Assembly (NCBI GenBank): GCA_050180895.1
Contig: JBFXDS010000003.1
Coordinates: forward strand, 1 to 64,000
DNA: 64,000 bases
Direction: 5' to 3'
DNA from: JBGPEQ01 sp050180895
Lineage (GTDB): Bacteria; Pseudomonadota; Alphaproteobacteria; Dongiales; Dongiaceae
Shown here: positions 24,388-35,296 of the stretch, one piece after another
Numbering within the stretch: position 1 is the first letter of the stretch
Layout: the number at the start of each line of letters is the position of its first letter
Translations under genes and position numbers: made by a program
The notes under the pieces: model-generated
What the model was told of the DNA's origin: nothing
The model's database searches: none
Seen by the model: only the letters and a program-made list of their open reading frames with translations

Positions 24388-24420
24388 TATATGATTATAA
24401 TGACCTTCCGATCCTGTCAA
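24388..24420 (-). promoter_or_regulatory. Operator/promoter of the sugar ABC unit (site 1)
   Basis: On the plus strand 24388-24405 reads TATATGATTATAATGACC, matching 28908-28925 at 17 of 18 positions. On the minus strand TTGACA (24420-24415), 15 nt, TATAAT (24399-24394) form a promoter whose -10 lies inside the palindrome. Bound regulator would block polymerase; the HutC-type protein encoded next door is the obvious candidate. Confidence 0.6.
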
Positions 24421-24463
24421 TGTGATGGGAATTTGCGTCCGATTCCGCAAGCGCACGATCCGC

Positions 24464-25210
24464 TCATTTGCCGAGCTCGATCGCTTCCATTGCCGACTTC
24501 GGCGCCGTCTCCATGCGAAAGGCAAAGCCCTTGGCGTCGAAGGTCATGTGGAAGCTGTCGATCGGGACATTCCGCGTCGTGTAGCTGATGCCGGAAATCT
24601 CCACCACCCAGTCCTGCCGCGGCAGTTCCAGCAGCTTGGCGTCGGCCGGATTTGCCCGACGACAGACGAGCGTCTGCTCCTCGCGCACCTCCCGCAGGCC
24701 ATATTCCTGATCGAGGGTCGCATAGAGCGACCGGTTCGGATTCGCGCCGACATGCGCACCTAGATCCGGCGCCAGGATCATGGGGATGATCGAGACCTCA
24801 TGGATCATCGGGCGCCTGTCGAGTAGGCGCAGACGGGAAATCTCCCAAACTGCGCTGGCGTCGGCGATCTCCAGTCGGCGCGCTTCCTCGTCGGTCGCGG
24901 GCCGCCGGTCCAGATGTCGCAGCCGCGTCTCCAGCGACGAGCGCGCATCGAGGCTCAGGCCGTTGCGGAGCGCGCCGACCGTCGTCGTTTCGGCGCTGAC
25001 GCGCGAGCGCGCCAGGAACGTACCGCGCCCCTGCTCGCGCCGGACGACCGCCTGGGCGGCGAGCTCGGCGAGCGCGCGCCTTACGGTCACCATGCTGACG
25101 CCGGCCATCGTCGCCAGCTCGGGTTCGGTCGGCAGCCTGTCGCCCTCCCGCAGCTCGTGCTCTTCGACATACTGGAGAATGAAGGACATCGTCCGTTCAT
25201 AGAGAGACAT
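24464..25210 (-). CDS. GntR/HutC-family transcriptional regulator (UTRA domain)
   Basis: The N-terminal winged helix (about 1-70) shows LREGDRLPTEPELATMAGVS followed by MVTVRRALAELAAQAVVRRE and the wing GRGTFLA. The C-terminal UTRA ligand domain has EISRLRLLDRRPMIHEVSII and ends with HMTFDAKGFAFRME. HutC-type proteins such as NagR bind phosphorylated amino sugars, which fits the NagB-like gene upstream. The start at 25210 gives a 248-residue protein; SD is weak. It lies 63 nt after the deaminase gene and just upstream of the operator it probably binds. Confidence 0.9.
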   Translation of the reverse strand: MSLYERTMSFILQYVEEHELREGDRLPTEPELATMAGVSMVTVRRALAELAAQAVVRREQGRGTFLARSRVSAETTTVGALRNGLSLDARSSLETRLRHLDRRPATDEEARRLEIADASAVWEISRLRLLDRRPMIHEVSIIPMILAPDLGAHVGANPNRSLYATLDQEYGLREVREEQTLVCRRANPADAKLLELPRQDWVVEISGISYTTRNVPIDSFHMTFDAKGFAFRMETAPKSAMEAIELGK

Positions 25211-25273
25211 CAACAACTCCGGTCGGATTAAGCTCGGGCTCACACCTGTCCTTCAGCACCGGTCCAGCATACA

Positions 25274-26014
25274 TCAAGGTCCGTCTCCGGTACCGGCACA
25301 GGCGCGATCGGCGAGAACCAGGAGATCGGCATGGTCGAGAAGTCCGGTCACCGGCCAAGACGGATCGCGCCGGCCGGCCCGGAGCGCGGCGAGGCCGGCC
25401 GCTTTTCCCACGCCGGCCACCAGCAGCAGGATGGCGCGCGCCGCGCGGATCGTCTGCATGCCCATCGTCAGTCCCTCTCGCGGCACCGCCTCGTCGCTCG
25501 GGAACTGCTGTCGCTGGGCGGACCGCGTGGACTCGGACAACACCACGCGGTGGGTGACGCTCTGCCAGTCGCCGCCGGGCTCGTTGAAGGCGACATGCCC
25601 GTTCCTGCCAAGCCCGAGGATCGCAAGATCGAGTCCGCCGGCGGCGTCGATCGTACGATCAAAGTCCCGACACTCGGCGTCGAGGTCGGGCGCGTCGCCC
25701 CGCAGCAAGCGGATGCGAACGGGATCTGCATCGACCTGGCCCAGGAAGTGCCGCTGCAGATAGGCGCCGTAGCCGGCGGGATCGTCCGGACCGAACCCGA
25801 CGAATTCGTCCAGGTTGAAGAAGCCGGCATCGCGGCAGGAGAACTCGCCGGCCCGATGCAGCGCCACGAGCCGATCGTACATACCGCGCGGCGTTCTGCC
25901 GGTCGGCAGCGCGATCGCCGCGGTCGCCTTGCGCCGGAGTAGGGCCGCCACGTGCGCCGCCGCCTGATCGGCCAGTTCCGAGGGCCCGACCATCCACAGC
26001 AGCTTCACGCACAC
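25274..26014 (-). CDS. NagB-like glucosamine-6-phosphate deaminase/isomerase family protein
   Basis: The 246-residue product has the sugar-phosphate loop IALPTGRTPRGMY near 36 and the catalytic acidic segment FFNLDEFVGF near 68. It also has GLGRNGHVAFNEPGGD near 136, with the active-site His, and TMGMQTIRAAR near 190. The Asn before Gly-His is the variant seen in Bacillus-type NagB. This favours aldose-ketose amination/deamination of an amino-sugar phosphate over 6-phosphogluconolactonase. GTG 26014 is used; GTG 26008 has better SD spacing. It follows the kinase by seven bases, so it would act on the kinase product. Confidence 0.8.
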   Translation of the reverse strand: MCVKLLWMVGPSELADQAAAHVAALLRRKATAAIALPTGRTPRGMYDRLVALHRAGEFSCRDAGFFNLDEFVGFGPDDPAGYGAYLQRHFLGQVDADPVRIRLLRGDAPDLDAECRDFDRTIDAAGGLDLAILGLGRNGHVAFNEPGGDWQSVTHRVVLSESTRSAQRQQFPSDEAVPREGLTMGMQTIRAARAILLLVAGVGKAAGLAALRAGRRDPSWPVTGLLDHADLLVLADRACAGTGDGP

Positions 26015-26021
26015 ACCCCGC

Positions 26022-27470
26022 TCAATCTGCGTCCGGCGGCCGTGCGGCGCGCGGAAACAGGGAGGTATAGCGACGGTAGATCTCTTCGTACTTGGCTGCG
26101 TTCGGTCCCGGCAGGACAGGCGGAGAGGACGGACTCGCCGTCATAGCCTGCGAGCCGGCAAGCGCGGTCAGCTGTGCGGCGCCCAGGGCGGCCGGCGACC
26201 TGTGCTCGTAGGCCTGCACGGAACGTCCCAGCATGTCGGCCGCCATGCCGAGCATCTCCCGGCTGGCCGTAGCGTGACCGGCCAGCACGACATGCCGTAC
26301 TGGCGAGGTCTCCGACAGGACGTCGATGCAGCGGCGGATCTCGAACAGAACGCCCTCGAAGAACGCCCGGGCGATATCCGATGCCGTGTGCGAGAGGGTG
26401 AGGCCGTGGAGCGCACCGCGCAAGCTGGGATCCCAGAGAGCTCCCTGCTCGCCGCCGGCGAGATAGGGGGCGAAGAACAGGCGGTCGGCGCCGGGTGCCG
26501 CTGCGGCCGCGCGGCTCAACAGCTCCTCGTCCGTCCAGCCGAAGATGGTCGTCAGCCAGCGAAAGCCGGTGCCCGTCGCCAGCAGATCCATCTCTCGCCC
26601 GAACCAGCCGTCCATTGCATGGGGAGTCAGCAGATAGCGTCTTTGTCCATCGAGGAGCGGCGCCGTCACCGTATCCATGACGATGGTGCTCGATCCCATC
26701 GCGACGCAGGCGATGCCCGCCTCCAGTCCGGCCATCGCCAGAGCGCCGGCGACGGAATCGGCCGCGCCGACGGTCACGGGAATGCCCTCCCGCAGACCGA
26801 GCAGCTCGGCCCCGGCGGCGTGCAAGGTCCCTGCCACGGCATGAGCCGACTGCACCTCCGGCAGCAGGGCCGGATCGAGATCCCAGAGGGCGCAGAGGGC
26901 GGCGTCCCAGTTGCCCTCGGCAAACGCGTAGACCCCATAACCGGCGGCCGTCGATGGATCGGTCACGCCGCGTCCGGTAAGCGCATGACAGAGAAAATCC
27001 TTGGCCGACAGGATGCGGCGCACCGGCCGACCTCGTTCCTGCCAGTGATAGCGGAACATCGGCGCCAGATAGCGGCCGTCGATCGGCATGCCCGTGCGCC
27101 GGTAGAGCCAGTCGCGGCGCTCCGCATCGAGCCGGCGGCCGGCCCACGCATCGGCGCGACCATCGGTCCAGGTGATCGCTGGTCCCAGCGGTCCGTCGTC
27201 GCCCATGCAGACCAATGTCGGCAGCTGGCCGGCGAGGCCGATCGCCGACACTCGCTCGCGCCAACCCGTTCCGAGAGAGTGGCCGATGGCGGCCACGGCA
27301 GCAGCGGCGGCGGCGAGCCAGTGGCCCGTCTCCTGTTCGGCTTGGCCCGGGAGATCGGAACGGGTCGGAAAGGCGGCTTCGCCGGTCGCAATTGGCTGGC
27401 CCGTCGGATCGAGAGCAACGGCCTTGACGGCGGACGTGCCGAGATCGATGCCGAGCCGGAACCCAGTCAT
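26022..27470 (-). CDS. FGGY-family carbohydrate kinase (xylulokinase-like)
   Basis: The 482-residue kinase has the N-terminal phosphate motif LGIDLGTSAVKAVALD, GQLPTLVCM near 78, and ITWTDGRADAW near 93. The catalytic Asp lies in VGAADSVAGALAMAG near 235, with the ADP-binding GSSTIVMD near 257. It resembles xylulokinase more than glycerol kinase. It would phosphorylate a keto-sugar or amino-polyol from ATP. It lies between the aminotransferase (31-nt gap) and the NagB-like enzyme. The HVVLAGHATASREMLGMAAD segment near 390 replaces the usual GGGA motif, a small oddity. Confidence 0.88.
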   Translation of the reverse strand: MTGFRLGIDLGTSAVKAVALDPTGQPIATGEAAFPTRSDLPGQAEQETGHWLAAAAAAVAAIGHSLGTGWRERVSAIGLAGQLPTLVCMGDDGPLGPAITWTDGRADAWAGRRLDAERRDWLYRRTGMPIDGRYLAPMFRYHWQERGRPVRRILSAKDFLCHALTGRGVTDPSTAAGYGVYAFAEGNWDAALCALWDLDPALLPEVQSAHAVAGTLHAAGAELLGLREGIPVTVGAADSVAGALAMAGLEAGIACVAMGSSTIVMDTVTAPLLDGQRRYLLTPHAMDGWFGREMDLLATGTGFRWLTTIFGWTDEELLSRAAAAAPGADRLFFAPYLAGGEQGALWDPSLRGALHGLTLSHTASDIARAFFEGVLFEIRRCIDVLSETSPVRHVVLAGHATASREMLGMAADMLGRSVQAYEHRSPAALGAAQLTALAGSQAMTASPSSPPVLPGPNAAKYEEIYRRYTSLFPRAARPPDAD

Positions 27471-27501
27471 AGAGGGCAGCGACGACCCGGCCGGCCGTCC
27501 A

Positions 27502-28842
27502 TTACGACTGGCCGGCGATGGACAACGCCGTCTCGTGCGCCGCCGCGAGCGTCTGCTCGATATCGTCCGACGAATGCGCGAAGGAAACGAACAGGTTCTC
27601 GAATGCACCGGGATGGAAGAGGACGCCGCGGTCCAACATGCCTTCCCACCATGAACGGAAGACGTCGTGGCGGGCGAAACGGGCGGCATCTCGATAGTTG
27701 CGGATCGGGCGCTCCGTGAACCACACCTGAAGGACGGGACCGACGCCCACGACATCGGCAGGAATGCCGGCCTCGGCGAAGATCGGCGTCAATCCCAGCC
27801 GGAGCCGGTCGGAGATCGCGAAAAGGCGGTCATACGCGCCGGGCGCAGCGAGTTCGTCCAGCGCCGCGTTGGCGGCGGCGACCGCGATGCTGTTGGCGCT
27901 GTAGGTGCCCGCCATCGACACGGTGCCGTCGGCGACCAGTGCCATCACCTCCTTGCGACCGCCCAGGGCGGCGACGGGAAAGCCGCCGCCGAGCCCTTTG
28001 GCGAAGATGGAAAGATCCGGCGTCAGTCCGTAGTGGCCCTGGGCGCCGCCCAGGCCGATGCGGAAGCCGGTGATCACCTCGTCGAAGATGAGCAGGATGC
28101 CGTGCTTCTCCGTCAGCGCCCGCATGGCCTCGAGATAGCCGGGCTCGGGCAGGATGCAGCCGGTGTTGCACATGACTGGCTCGGTCAGCACGGCGGCGAT
28201 CTCATGGCCGTGCCGATCCAGCACGACGCGCAGGAGATCGGCGTCGTTCCAGGGCAGGACGATGAGGGAGCCATCCAGCCCCGGCGGCAGGCCCGGGCCC
28301 TGCGGCACCGGCACCGGCGCGCGATCCGGCCCGGCCGCGTTCAATCCGGGATGCTTGCTCCAATACACGCCGTCCGAGAAGCCGTGATACATGCCTTCGA
28401 AGCGCACCAGCTTGTTGCGGCCGGTGAAGGCGCGCGCGAGGCGGACGGCGTAGAGCACGGCCTCCGTGCCGGTATTGCACAGCCGGACCTGCTGCAGGCT
28501 GGGCACCGCCGCGATCATCTTGCCGATCAGCATCGTCTCATCGGCCGCGGGGAGCGCGAACACCGTGCCGCGGCGCTGTATGGCATCGACGACGGCGGCC
28601 GTCACCTTGGGCGGGCGGTGGCCCAGGATCATCGGGCCCAGGCCGAGCAGATAGTCGATATAGTCGTTGCCATCGACATCCCGCAGATGCGACCCCGTCC
28701 CCTGATCGACGAACAGCGGATATGGATCCCACCCCGAAAAGCGCGCGCGTGCGGTGCTGTTCACGCCGCCGGGGATGACTTCGCAGGCGCGCCGATAGAG
28801 ATCGCCGCTTCGGGCATATCGGCGAGGGTTCTGATAGTGCAT
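27502..28842 (-). CDS. Class III aminotransferase, glutamate-1-semialdehyde aminomutase-like
   Basis: This is a PLP enzyme of 446 residues. It has GSAM-like features: ACEVIPGGVNSTARA near the N-terminus, LCNTGTEAVLYAVRLARAFT near 125, PLP-contacting LIFDEVITGFRIGLG near 255, and the PLP lysine in FAKGLGGGFPVAALGG near 283. GSAM itself makes 5-aminolevulinate. Here the gene is first of a sugar catabolic unit with kinase, deaminase and HutC regulator, so a sugar or polyol aminotransferase or aminomutase is more likely. ATG 28842 is used because upstream ATGs fall in the promoter palindrome. Confidence 0.85.
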   Translation of the reverse strand: MHYQNPRRYARSGDLYRRACEVIPGGVNSTARARFSGWDPYPLFVDQGTGSHLRDVDGNDYIDYLLGLGPMILGHRPPKVTAAVVDAIQRRGTVFALPAADETMLIGKMIAAVPSLQQVRLCNTGTEAVLYAVRLARAFTGRNKLVRFEGMYHGFSDGVYWSKHPGLNAAGPDRAPVPVPQGPGLPPGLDGSLIVLPWNDADLLRVVLDRHGHEIAAVLTEPVMCNTGCILPEPGYLEAMRALTEKHGILLIFDEVITGFRIGLGGAQGHYGLTPDLSIFAKGLGGGFPVAALGGRKEVMALVADGTVSMAGTYSANSIAVAAANAALDELAAPGAYDRLFAISDRLRLGLTPIFAEAGIPADVVGVGPVLQVWFTERPIRNYRDAARFARHDVFRSWWEGMLDRGVLFHPGAFENLFVSFAHSSDDIEQTLAAAHETALSIAGQS

Positions 28843-28907
28843 GCGCGAGTCAGGGCCTTTTCGTTCGACGACGCTGCGGCTGTTGAAGTTGCTGCCGCAG
28901 AAAGAAT

Positions 28908-28940
28908 ATATCATTATAATGACCATTGGTGAACGTCAAC
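28908..28940 (-). promoter_or_regulatory. Operator/promoter of the aminotransferase-kinase unit (site 2)
   Basis: 28908-28925 reads TATATCATTATAATGACC and contains the perfect 12-bp palindrome TCATTATAATGA (28912-28923). On the minus strand TTGACG (28940-28935), 15 nt, TATAAT (28919-28914) give the same promoter geometry as site 1. The site lies 66 nt before the aminotransferase start. Confidence 0.6.
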
Positions 28941-29244
28941 GCCGGTGCGATTTTCACGGTCATGCGAGGTTGAAGACGCACAGCGCCAGAGGCCGCCGCT
29001 GTTGCGTTCCGCGAGCTACTGTGACGTTTGCCCTTGCGTCGGCGCGGCTCAGAGTCTCCTGCGAGTGCCTTTGCAATGCCATGCCCGCTGGAGTAAGGAG
29101 TGCCGTCGATGCGGAAGCTGCGGCGGCTGCGCACGATGACCTGATCCGTGAACTAGGAACCGACCTGCCGCAAGCCGGTTGCCGAAGCAACGACCGGTGC
29201 ACGGCGGCGGGCGCCAACAGCTTCACCTCCGAGATAGCCCGACC
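28941..29244. other. Gene-free divergent intergenic stretch
   Basis: Between the aminotransferase promoter and hsp20. No supported gene, no tRNA, and no clear sigma32-type promoter was found for the hsp20-lon pair. A run GAGTAAGGAGTGCC near 29091 looks like an SD but leads to no credible frame. Confidence 0.4.
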
Positions 29245-29649
29245 ATGGTCACACGCGATTCTGAAATCTGGATGTGGTCCGAAGCCTGCGAGATGCTGGC
29301 GCGGGCCGAGCGCATGCATCGGCAGTTCTTTCAGCTGCAGCGGTCGCGGCGCACCCCAGCCTGGGAGCCGCCTGTCGATGTCCTGGAAACGCAGCGCGAG
29401 GTGCTGGTCCTCGTCGCGCTGCCGGGCGTGAACCCCGATCGCGTGGAGGCGGAGATCGAAGGCAGCGACCTGGTCATCCTCGGCAGCCGCACGATCCCGG
29501 AGGCATTGCGTGACGCCGTCATTCATCGGCTGGAGCTGCCGCAGGGTCGGTTCGAGCGGCGGGTCGCGCTGCCGGCCGGCCGCTATGACCAAGTCCGCCG
29601 CGCCGCCGTCGACGGCTGTCTCTTGATCACCCTCCGCAAGGCCGCATGA
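29245..29649 (+). CDS. Small heat shock protein, Hsp20/alpha-crystallin family
   Basis: This is an ATP-independent holdase chaperone. The 134-residue product has an alpha-crystallin domain with VDVLETQREVLVLVALPGVN, the hallmark A-x-LPGV near residue 60. It ends GCLLITLRKAA, the G-x-L-x-I-x-L strand. No C-terminal IxI extension is present, so oligomer assembly may differ from classical sHsps. The start is uncertain; ATG 29272 (MWSEACEML) is an alternative and no strong SD is seen. It lies 27 nt upstream of lon, an arrangement of linked chaperone and protease. Confidence 0.85.
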   Translation: MVTRDSEIWMWSEACEMLARAERMHRQFFQLQRSRRTPAWEPPVDVLETQREVLVLVALPGVNPDRVEAEIEGSDLVILGSRTIPEALRDAVIHRLELPQGRFERRVALPAGRYDQVRRAAVDGCLLITLRKAA

Positions 29650-29676
29650 AGCGGCGGTGTCGGGAGCGTCGAAGTT

Positions 29677-32097
<2,421 letters not shown>

Positions 32098-32550
32098 TCT
32101 AGCGCCCGCCCTTGTCTGTCTTGCGACCCCTGGCTCACAGCGGGAACGGCAACGCGCATGAGTGTGTTGTTGCGGGGAAGGGATGTCGCCGAGCCGTGAA
32201 ACGCCGCAGCCGCACTCAGAGACCATCGACCGACGTCCGATCGGTGCGGCCGTCACGCCCGAAGACGGCCGCGAGGCTTGTCTCGAAGCCGCCGGCGGCT
32301 CTTGGTTCGGGTGCGCCGAAGACAAGGCTGCGTCATGGCGGCATCGAGCCCGCTCCAGGCGACCCGCTGCGCCGGGTGCCGATGCGCGAACCCTATGCAG
32401 CTCGAAGCGGCGAGGAGCCGGAGGACTCGGGAACTCCCGGAACGGTCACCCGACGCAAATCAGCCCGCAGTTCGCAACACTCCGGTCCCGGCACGGCAAG
32501 CAAGAAGTAGTGCCTGTCGAGGGGACATCGGCCCTCGGCGACAGATAGGC
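32098..32550. other. Intergenic, no supported gene
   Basis: 453 nt between the convergent lon and Sel1 genes. Open frames here have arginine- and proline-rich, shadow-like composition and no SD. No strong terminator was recognised. Confidence 0.5.
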
Positions 32551-33303
32551 TCAAGGGGTCACCTTCGGCTTCCACTCCCTGGCAAGCTTCTTCGCTGCTG
32601 ATATCTGCTCCGGCTCCATCTTGCGAGCAAGGAGGTCACGGCTCTCGACTGCTCTGGCACGAATCGCGCCGTCCGGACTGTTGGCCGCTGCCAGGTCGAG
32701 CCAGGCATACGCGACCACATAGTCCTGCTGCACCCCCTCGCCGAGCGCGTACAGGATGCCGAGTCTGAACTGGGCCTCCGGGAGACCTTGATCGGCGGCC
32801 TGGCTGTAGAGCTTCACGGCCTCGCCCAAGTCCCGCTGGACGCCCTTGCCCTTGTGATGGAGATACCCGAGTTTGTAGCGCGCTCTGGCGTTCCGTTGCT
32901 CGGCCGCCGCGCGGTACCACCGCGCCGCTTCCGCGTAGTCTTGCGGCACGCCGTCGCCGCGCTCGTACATGGCGCCGAGGCTGAACTGGGCCTTGGCGTA
33001 GCCCTGCTCGGCCGCCAGCCGATACCAGCTGACCGCTGCCGCCTTGTCTTCCGGCACGCCGCGGCCGGTGTTGTACATGAGCGCGATGTTGAATTGGGCG
33101 GCGGCATCGCCTTGCTGCGCCAAAGGGTGCCAGAGTCCGATCGCCGATGCATAGTCGCCGCGCTCATAGGCAGCGACGCCATCCTCGAATGGCCCGGCCT
33201 GCACCACCGTTGCGGCAAGGGTCAGAGGCGTTGCCGCGACGATCACGCGGACCATCGCGACCGCCAGGCCGGTGAAGCGCTGATTGTCCCGGACCATTCT
33301 CAT
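32551..33303 (-). CDS. Sel1-repeat (SLR) exported protein
   Basis: The 250-residue protein has a signal sequence (hydrophobic VIVAATPLTLAATVVQA, cleavage about residue 36). Four to five Sel1 repeats follow, each like AAAQFNIALMYNTGRGVPED, AKAQFSLGAMYERGDGVPQD and AQFRLGILYALGEGVQQD. The tail is AREWKPKVTP. Sel1 repeats are alpha-alpha scaffolds for protein complexes, often at the cell envelope. It has no operon partner; the gene starts at 33303 or at the ATG two codons later. Confidence 0.88.
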   Translation of the reverse strand: MRMVRDNQRFTGLAVAMVRVIVAATPLTLAATVVQAGPFEDGVAAYERGDYASAIGLWHPLAQQGDAAAQFNIALMYNTGRGVPEDKAAAVSWYRLAAEQGYAKAQFSLGAMYERGDGVPQDYAEAARWYRAAAEQRNARARYKLGYLHHKGKGVQRDLGEAVKLYSQAADQGLPEAQFRLGILYALGEGVQQDYVVAYAWLDLAAANSPDGAIRARAVESRDLLARKMEPEQISAAKKLAREWKPKVTP

Positions 33304-33317
33304 CTATGATTGGTCGA

Positions 33318-33355
33318 GGTTGGGACGGCGAACTCGTCCCTACGCCGTCCCAACC
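33318..33355. repeat. Perfect 13-bp stem-loop between Sel1 and ABC genes
   Basis: GGTTGGGACGGCG (33318-33330) and CGCCGTCCCAACC (33343-33355) are exact reverse complements around a 12-nt loop. The repeat is in the leader/promoter zone of the Sel1 gene and 3' of the ABC gene. No T-tract follows, so it is more likely a dispersed palindrome than a terminator. Confidence 0.6.
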
Positions 33356-33529
33356 CCGTATGCGTCTGTGGTGGAGTGGTCGGCATCGAAAAAACCGAAG
33401 CCCTTGCCCGGATCTTGGGCCCCACCGCAAGCACGCGACAGTCCCGTCATTTCGCTCGCAGGACTTGGATAGTATTTTGTCTCGAAGTGCTGTCGAATGC
33501 AACAGATTCGACGCGACTCGATGGGATTT

Positions 33530-35296
33530 TCAACCCGCTTGCCGACGCGGCGGAACCTTGTCTTCCGCGACGCGGCCGCCGGCCAGCTTGACGATATGAT
33601 CGGCCGCGAGGGCAACATCCGTTCGATGTGTGATGACGATCACAGTCCTGCCTCTGTAGGCCTTGGCGACGTTCCGCCTGACCTCTTCCTCCATCGCGGC
33701 ATCGAGAGCGGTCGTTGCTTCATCGAGGATCAGCAGGTCGGGACGCCGGAGCAGGGCCCGCGCAAGGCCGACGCGCTGCCGCTGGCCCGCCGAAAGGTTA
33801 AGACCGCGCTCGCCGACCCAGCTGTAGAGCCCGTCGGACAGGTCGGGAAGGAAACTCGTGACGCCCGCAAGGGACGCGGCCTCCTCGATGTCCTCCATCG
33901 AGGCGTCGGGGACGCCGAAGGCGATGTTCTCGGCGACGGTTCCCTCGATCAACTCGAGATCCTGGCCGGCGACGGCGACCCGCGACAGCCAGCTACGGCG
34001 TTCGAACGACGTGATCGGCCGGCCGTCGGCAAGTATGATGCCGCCGGTCGGCTCGTAGAGACGGAGAATGAGGTTCACGATCGTCGTTTTGCCCGCGCCG
34101 CTCCGGCCCATGATTGCCGTCGTGTGGCCGACGGGTATGGTGAAGCTCGCGTCGCGCAAGGTCGGCTTGGTGCTGCCCGCATAGGTCATGGACACGCCTT
34201 CGAAGCGCAGCTCCTTCTTCAATCCCGTGAACGGCTCGTCTCCGTCCGGCGGATAGGACTTGTCCGAGCGATCCAGCACGCCGCCGACCATCCGGATCGA
34301 CGCCTCGATTCCGCCCAGCTCGAGGAGGTGGATGTCCAGTTCGCGCATGTGAGGCTGGAGCCGATAGAGGAGGGCGACCGATGCGAGCGTCGCCGTGAAC
34401 GGAATCTCGAGGATGTTCGCGGCGACGATCACCGCCCCGAGGACGGCGAGGTATCCGCTTTCGCTCAGCGGCGGGATCAGGTTCTGCAAGTGCTCGAGCG
34501 CGACGTTCGTTCGGTGAACGCGTCCGGACGCCTCGTCGAAGCGCTTCTGCGCGGGGGCTTCCTGAGCAAAGGCGCGGACCGTCCGCATGCCCTGGACCGC
34601 GGTCAGGATACGCTCCGTCAACTCATTCTTCGCAAGGGCGACCTTCTCGCCCAATTGCCGGGCCGGAGACGACAGGCGGCGGCGGATGTAGAACACGACC
34701 GCGGCGCCGCATCCGGCAATCGCCGTAATTTCCCACGAGATCGAGATCAGGAAGAGGACGAAGAAGCCGACGGCGCACGCGTTGATCGCGATGCGCGTGA
34801 GGCTGTAGTAGGCGCCGGCGATGCTTTCGGATTCACTCGCCAGGATGTTCACCAGTTCGCCGTCGTCATGGCGGCGGACATAGTCGTAGGAGACGGTCAT
34901 GTACTGCCGGAAGATCTCCTCGCGCACTTTCCGGCCGACCGCGTGCCTGACCGTGGCCGTCAGAGCGCCATAGGCGAAATTCAGCAGCGCCTTGACCACG
35001 AGGGAGACGAAGATGAGCACGCCCAGCGCCGTCGTGTTTCCCCCGACGAGGCTGTTGACGACGCTGAACACCATGGCGAGCAGGTTGTCGGCGGCCAGGT
35101 CGCCGCTGTGGCCGAGGATGGAATAGATGAAGAGCACCACGAGCGTGATGCCGAGCGTCTCGGCGATGGCCGACAGCGTCCCCAGCACGAGCAGCAACGG
35201 GGTCGGGCGCGCATAGGTGGCGACGAAGCGCGCCAGGATCTTCAGATACGACATCGGCGACCGCGCCGCGCCGGCCTGTTCTGGCGGGTTGGTCAC
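33530..35296 (-). CDS. ABC exporter, fused permease-ATPase (MsbA/lipid-linked glycan type)
   Basis: The 588-residue half-transporter has six membrane helices (about 20-310) and then an ATPase with Walker A MGRSGAGKTTIVNLIL near 395. The Q-loop region is VAGQDLELIEGTVAENIAFG, the signature NLSAGQRQRVGLARALL, Walker B LLILDEATTALD, and the switch His in VIVITHRTD. It is a homodimeric exporter of lipids or glycans. The GTG start at 35296 overlaps the stop of the trifunctional glycan enzyme (GTGA), so the two are translationally coupled. The exported product is probably made or modified by that enzyme. Confidence 0.92.
   Translation of the reverse strand: MTNPPEQAGAARSPMSYLKILARFVATYARPTPLLLVLGTLSAIAETLGITLVVLFIYSILGHSGDLAADNLLAMVFSVVNSLVGGNTTALGVLIFVSLVVKALLNFAYGALTATVRHAVGRKVREEIFRQYMTVSYDYVRRHDDGELVNILASESESIAGAYYSLTRIAINACAVGFFVLFLISISWEITAIAGCGAAVVFYIRRRLSSPARQLGEKVALAKNELTERILTAVQGMRTVRAFAQEAPAQKRFDEASGRVHRTNVALEHLQNLIPPLSESGYLAVLGAVIVAANILEIPFTATLASVALLYRLQPHMRELDIHLLELGGIEASIRMVGGVLDRSDKSYPPDGDEPFTGLKKELRFEGVSMTYAGSTKPTLRDASFTIPVGHTTAIMGRSGAGKTTIVNLILRLYEPTGGIILADGRPITSFERRSWLSRVAVAGQDLELIEGTVAENIAFGVPDASMEDIEEAASLAGVTSFLPDLSDGLYSWVGERGLNLSAGQRQRVGLARALLRRPDLLILDEATTALDAAMEEEVRRNVAKAYRGRTVIVITHRTDVALAADHIVKLAGGRVAEDKVPPRRQAG

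Noticed and set aside
27502..28842. hemL, for 5-aminolevulinate synthesis
   Set aside because: Sequence is GSAM-like, but the gene leads a sugar catabolic operon with its own regulator. Most alphaproteobacteria make 5-aminolevulinate with HemA (ALA synthase), so a heme role is unlikely.
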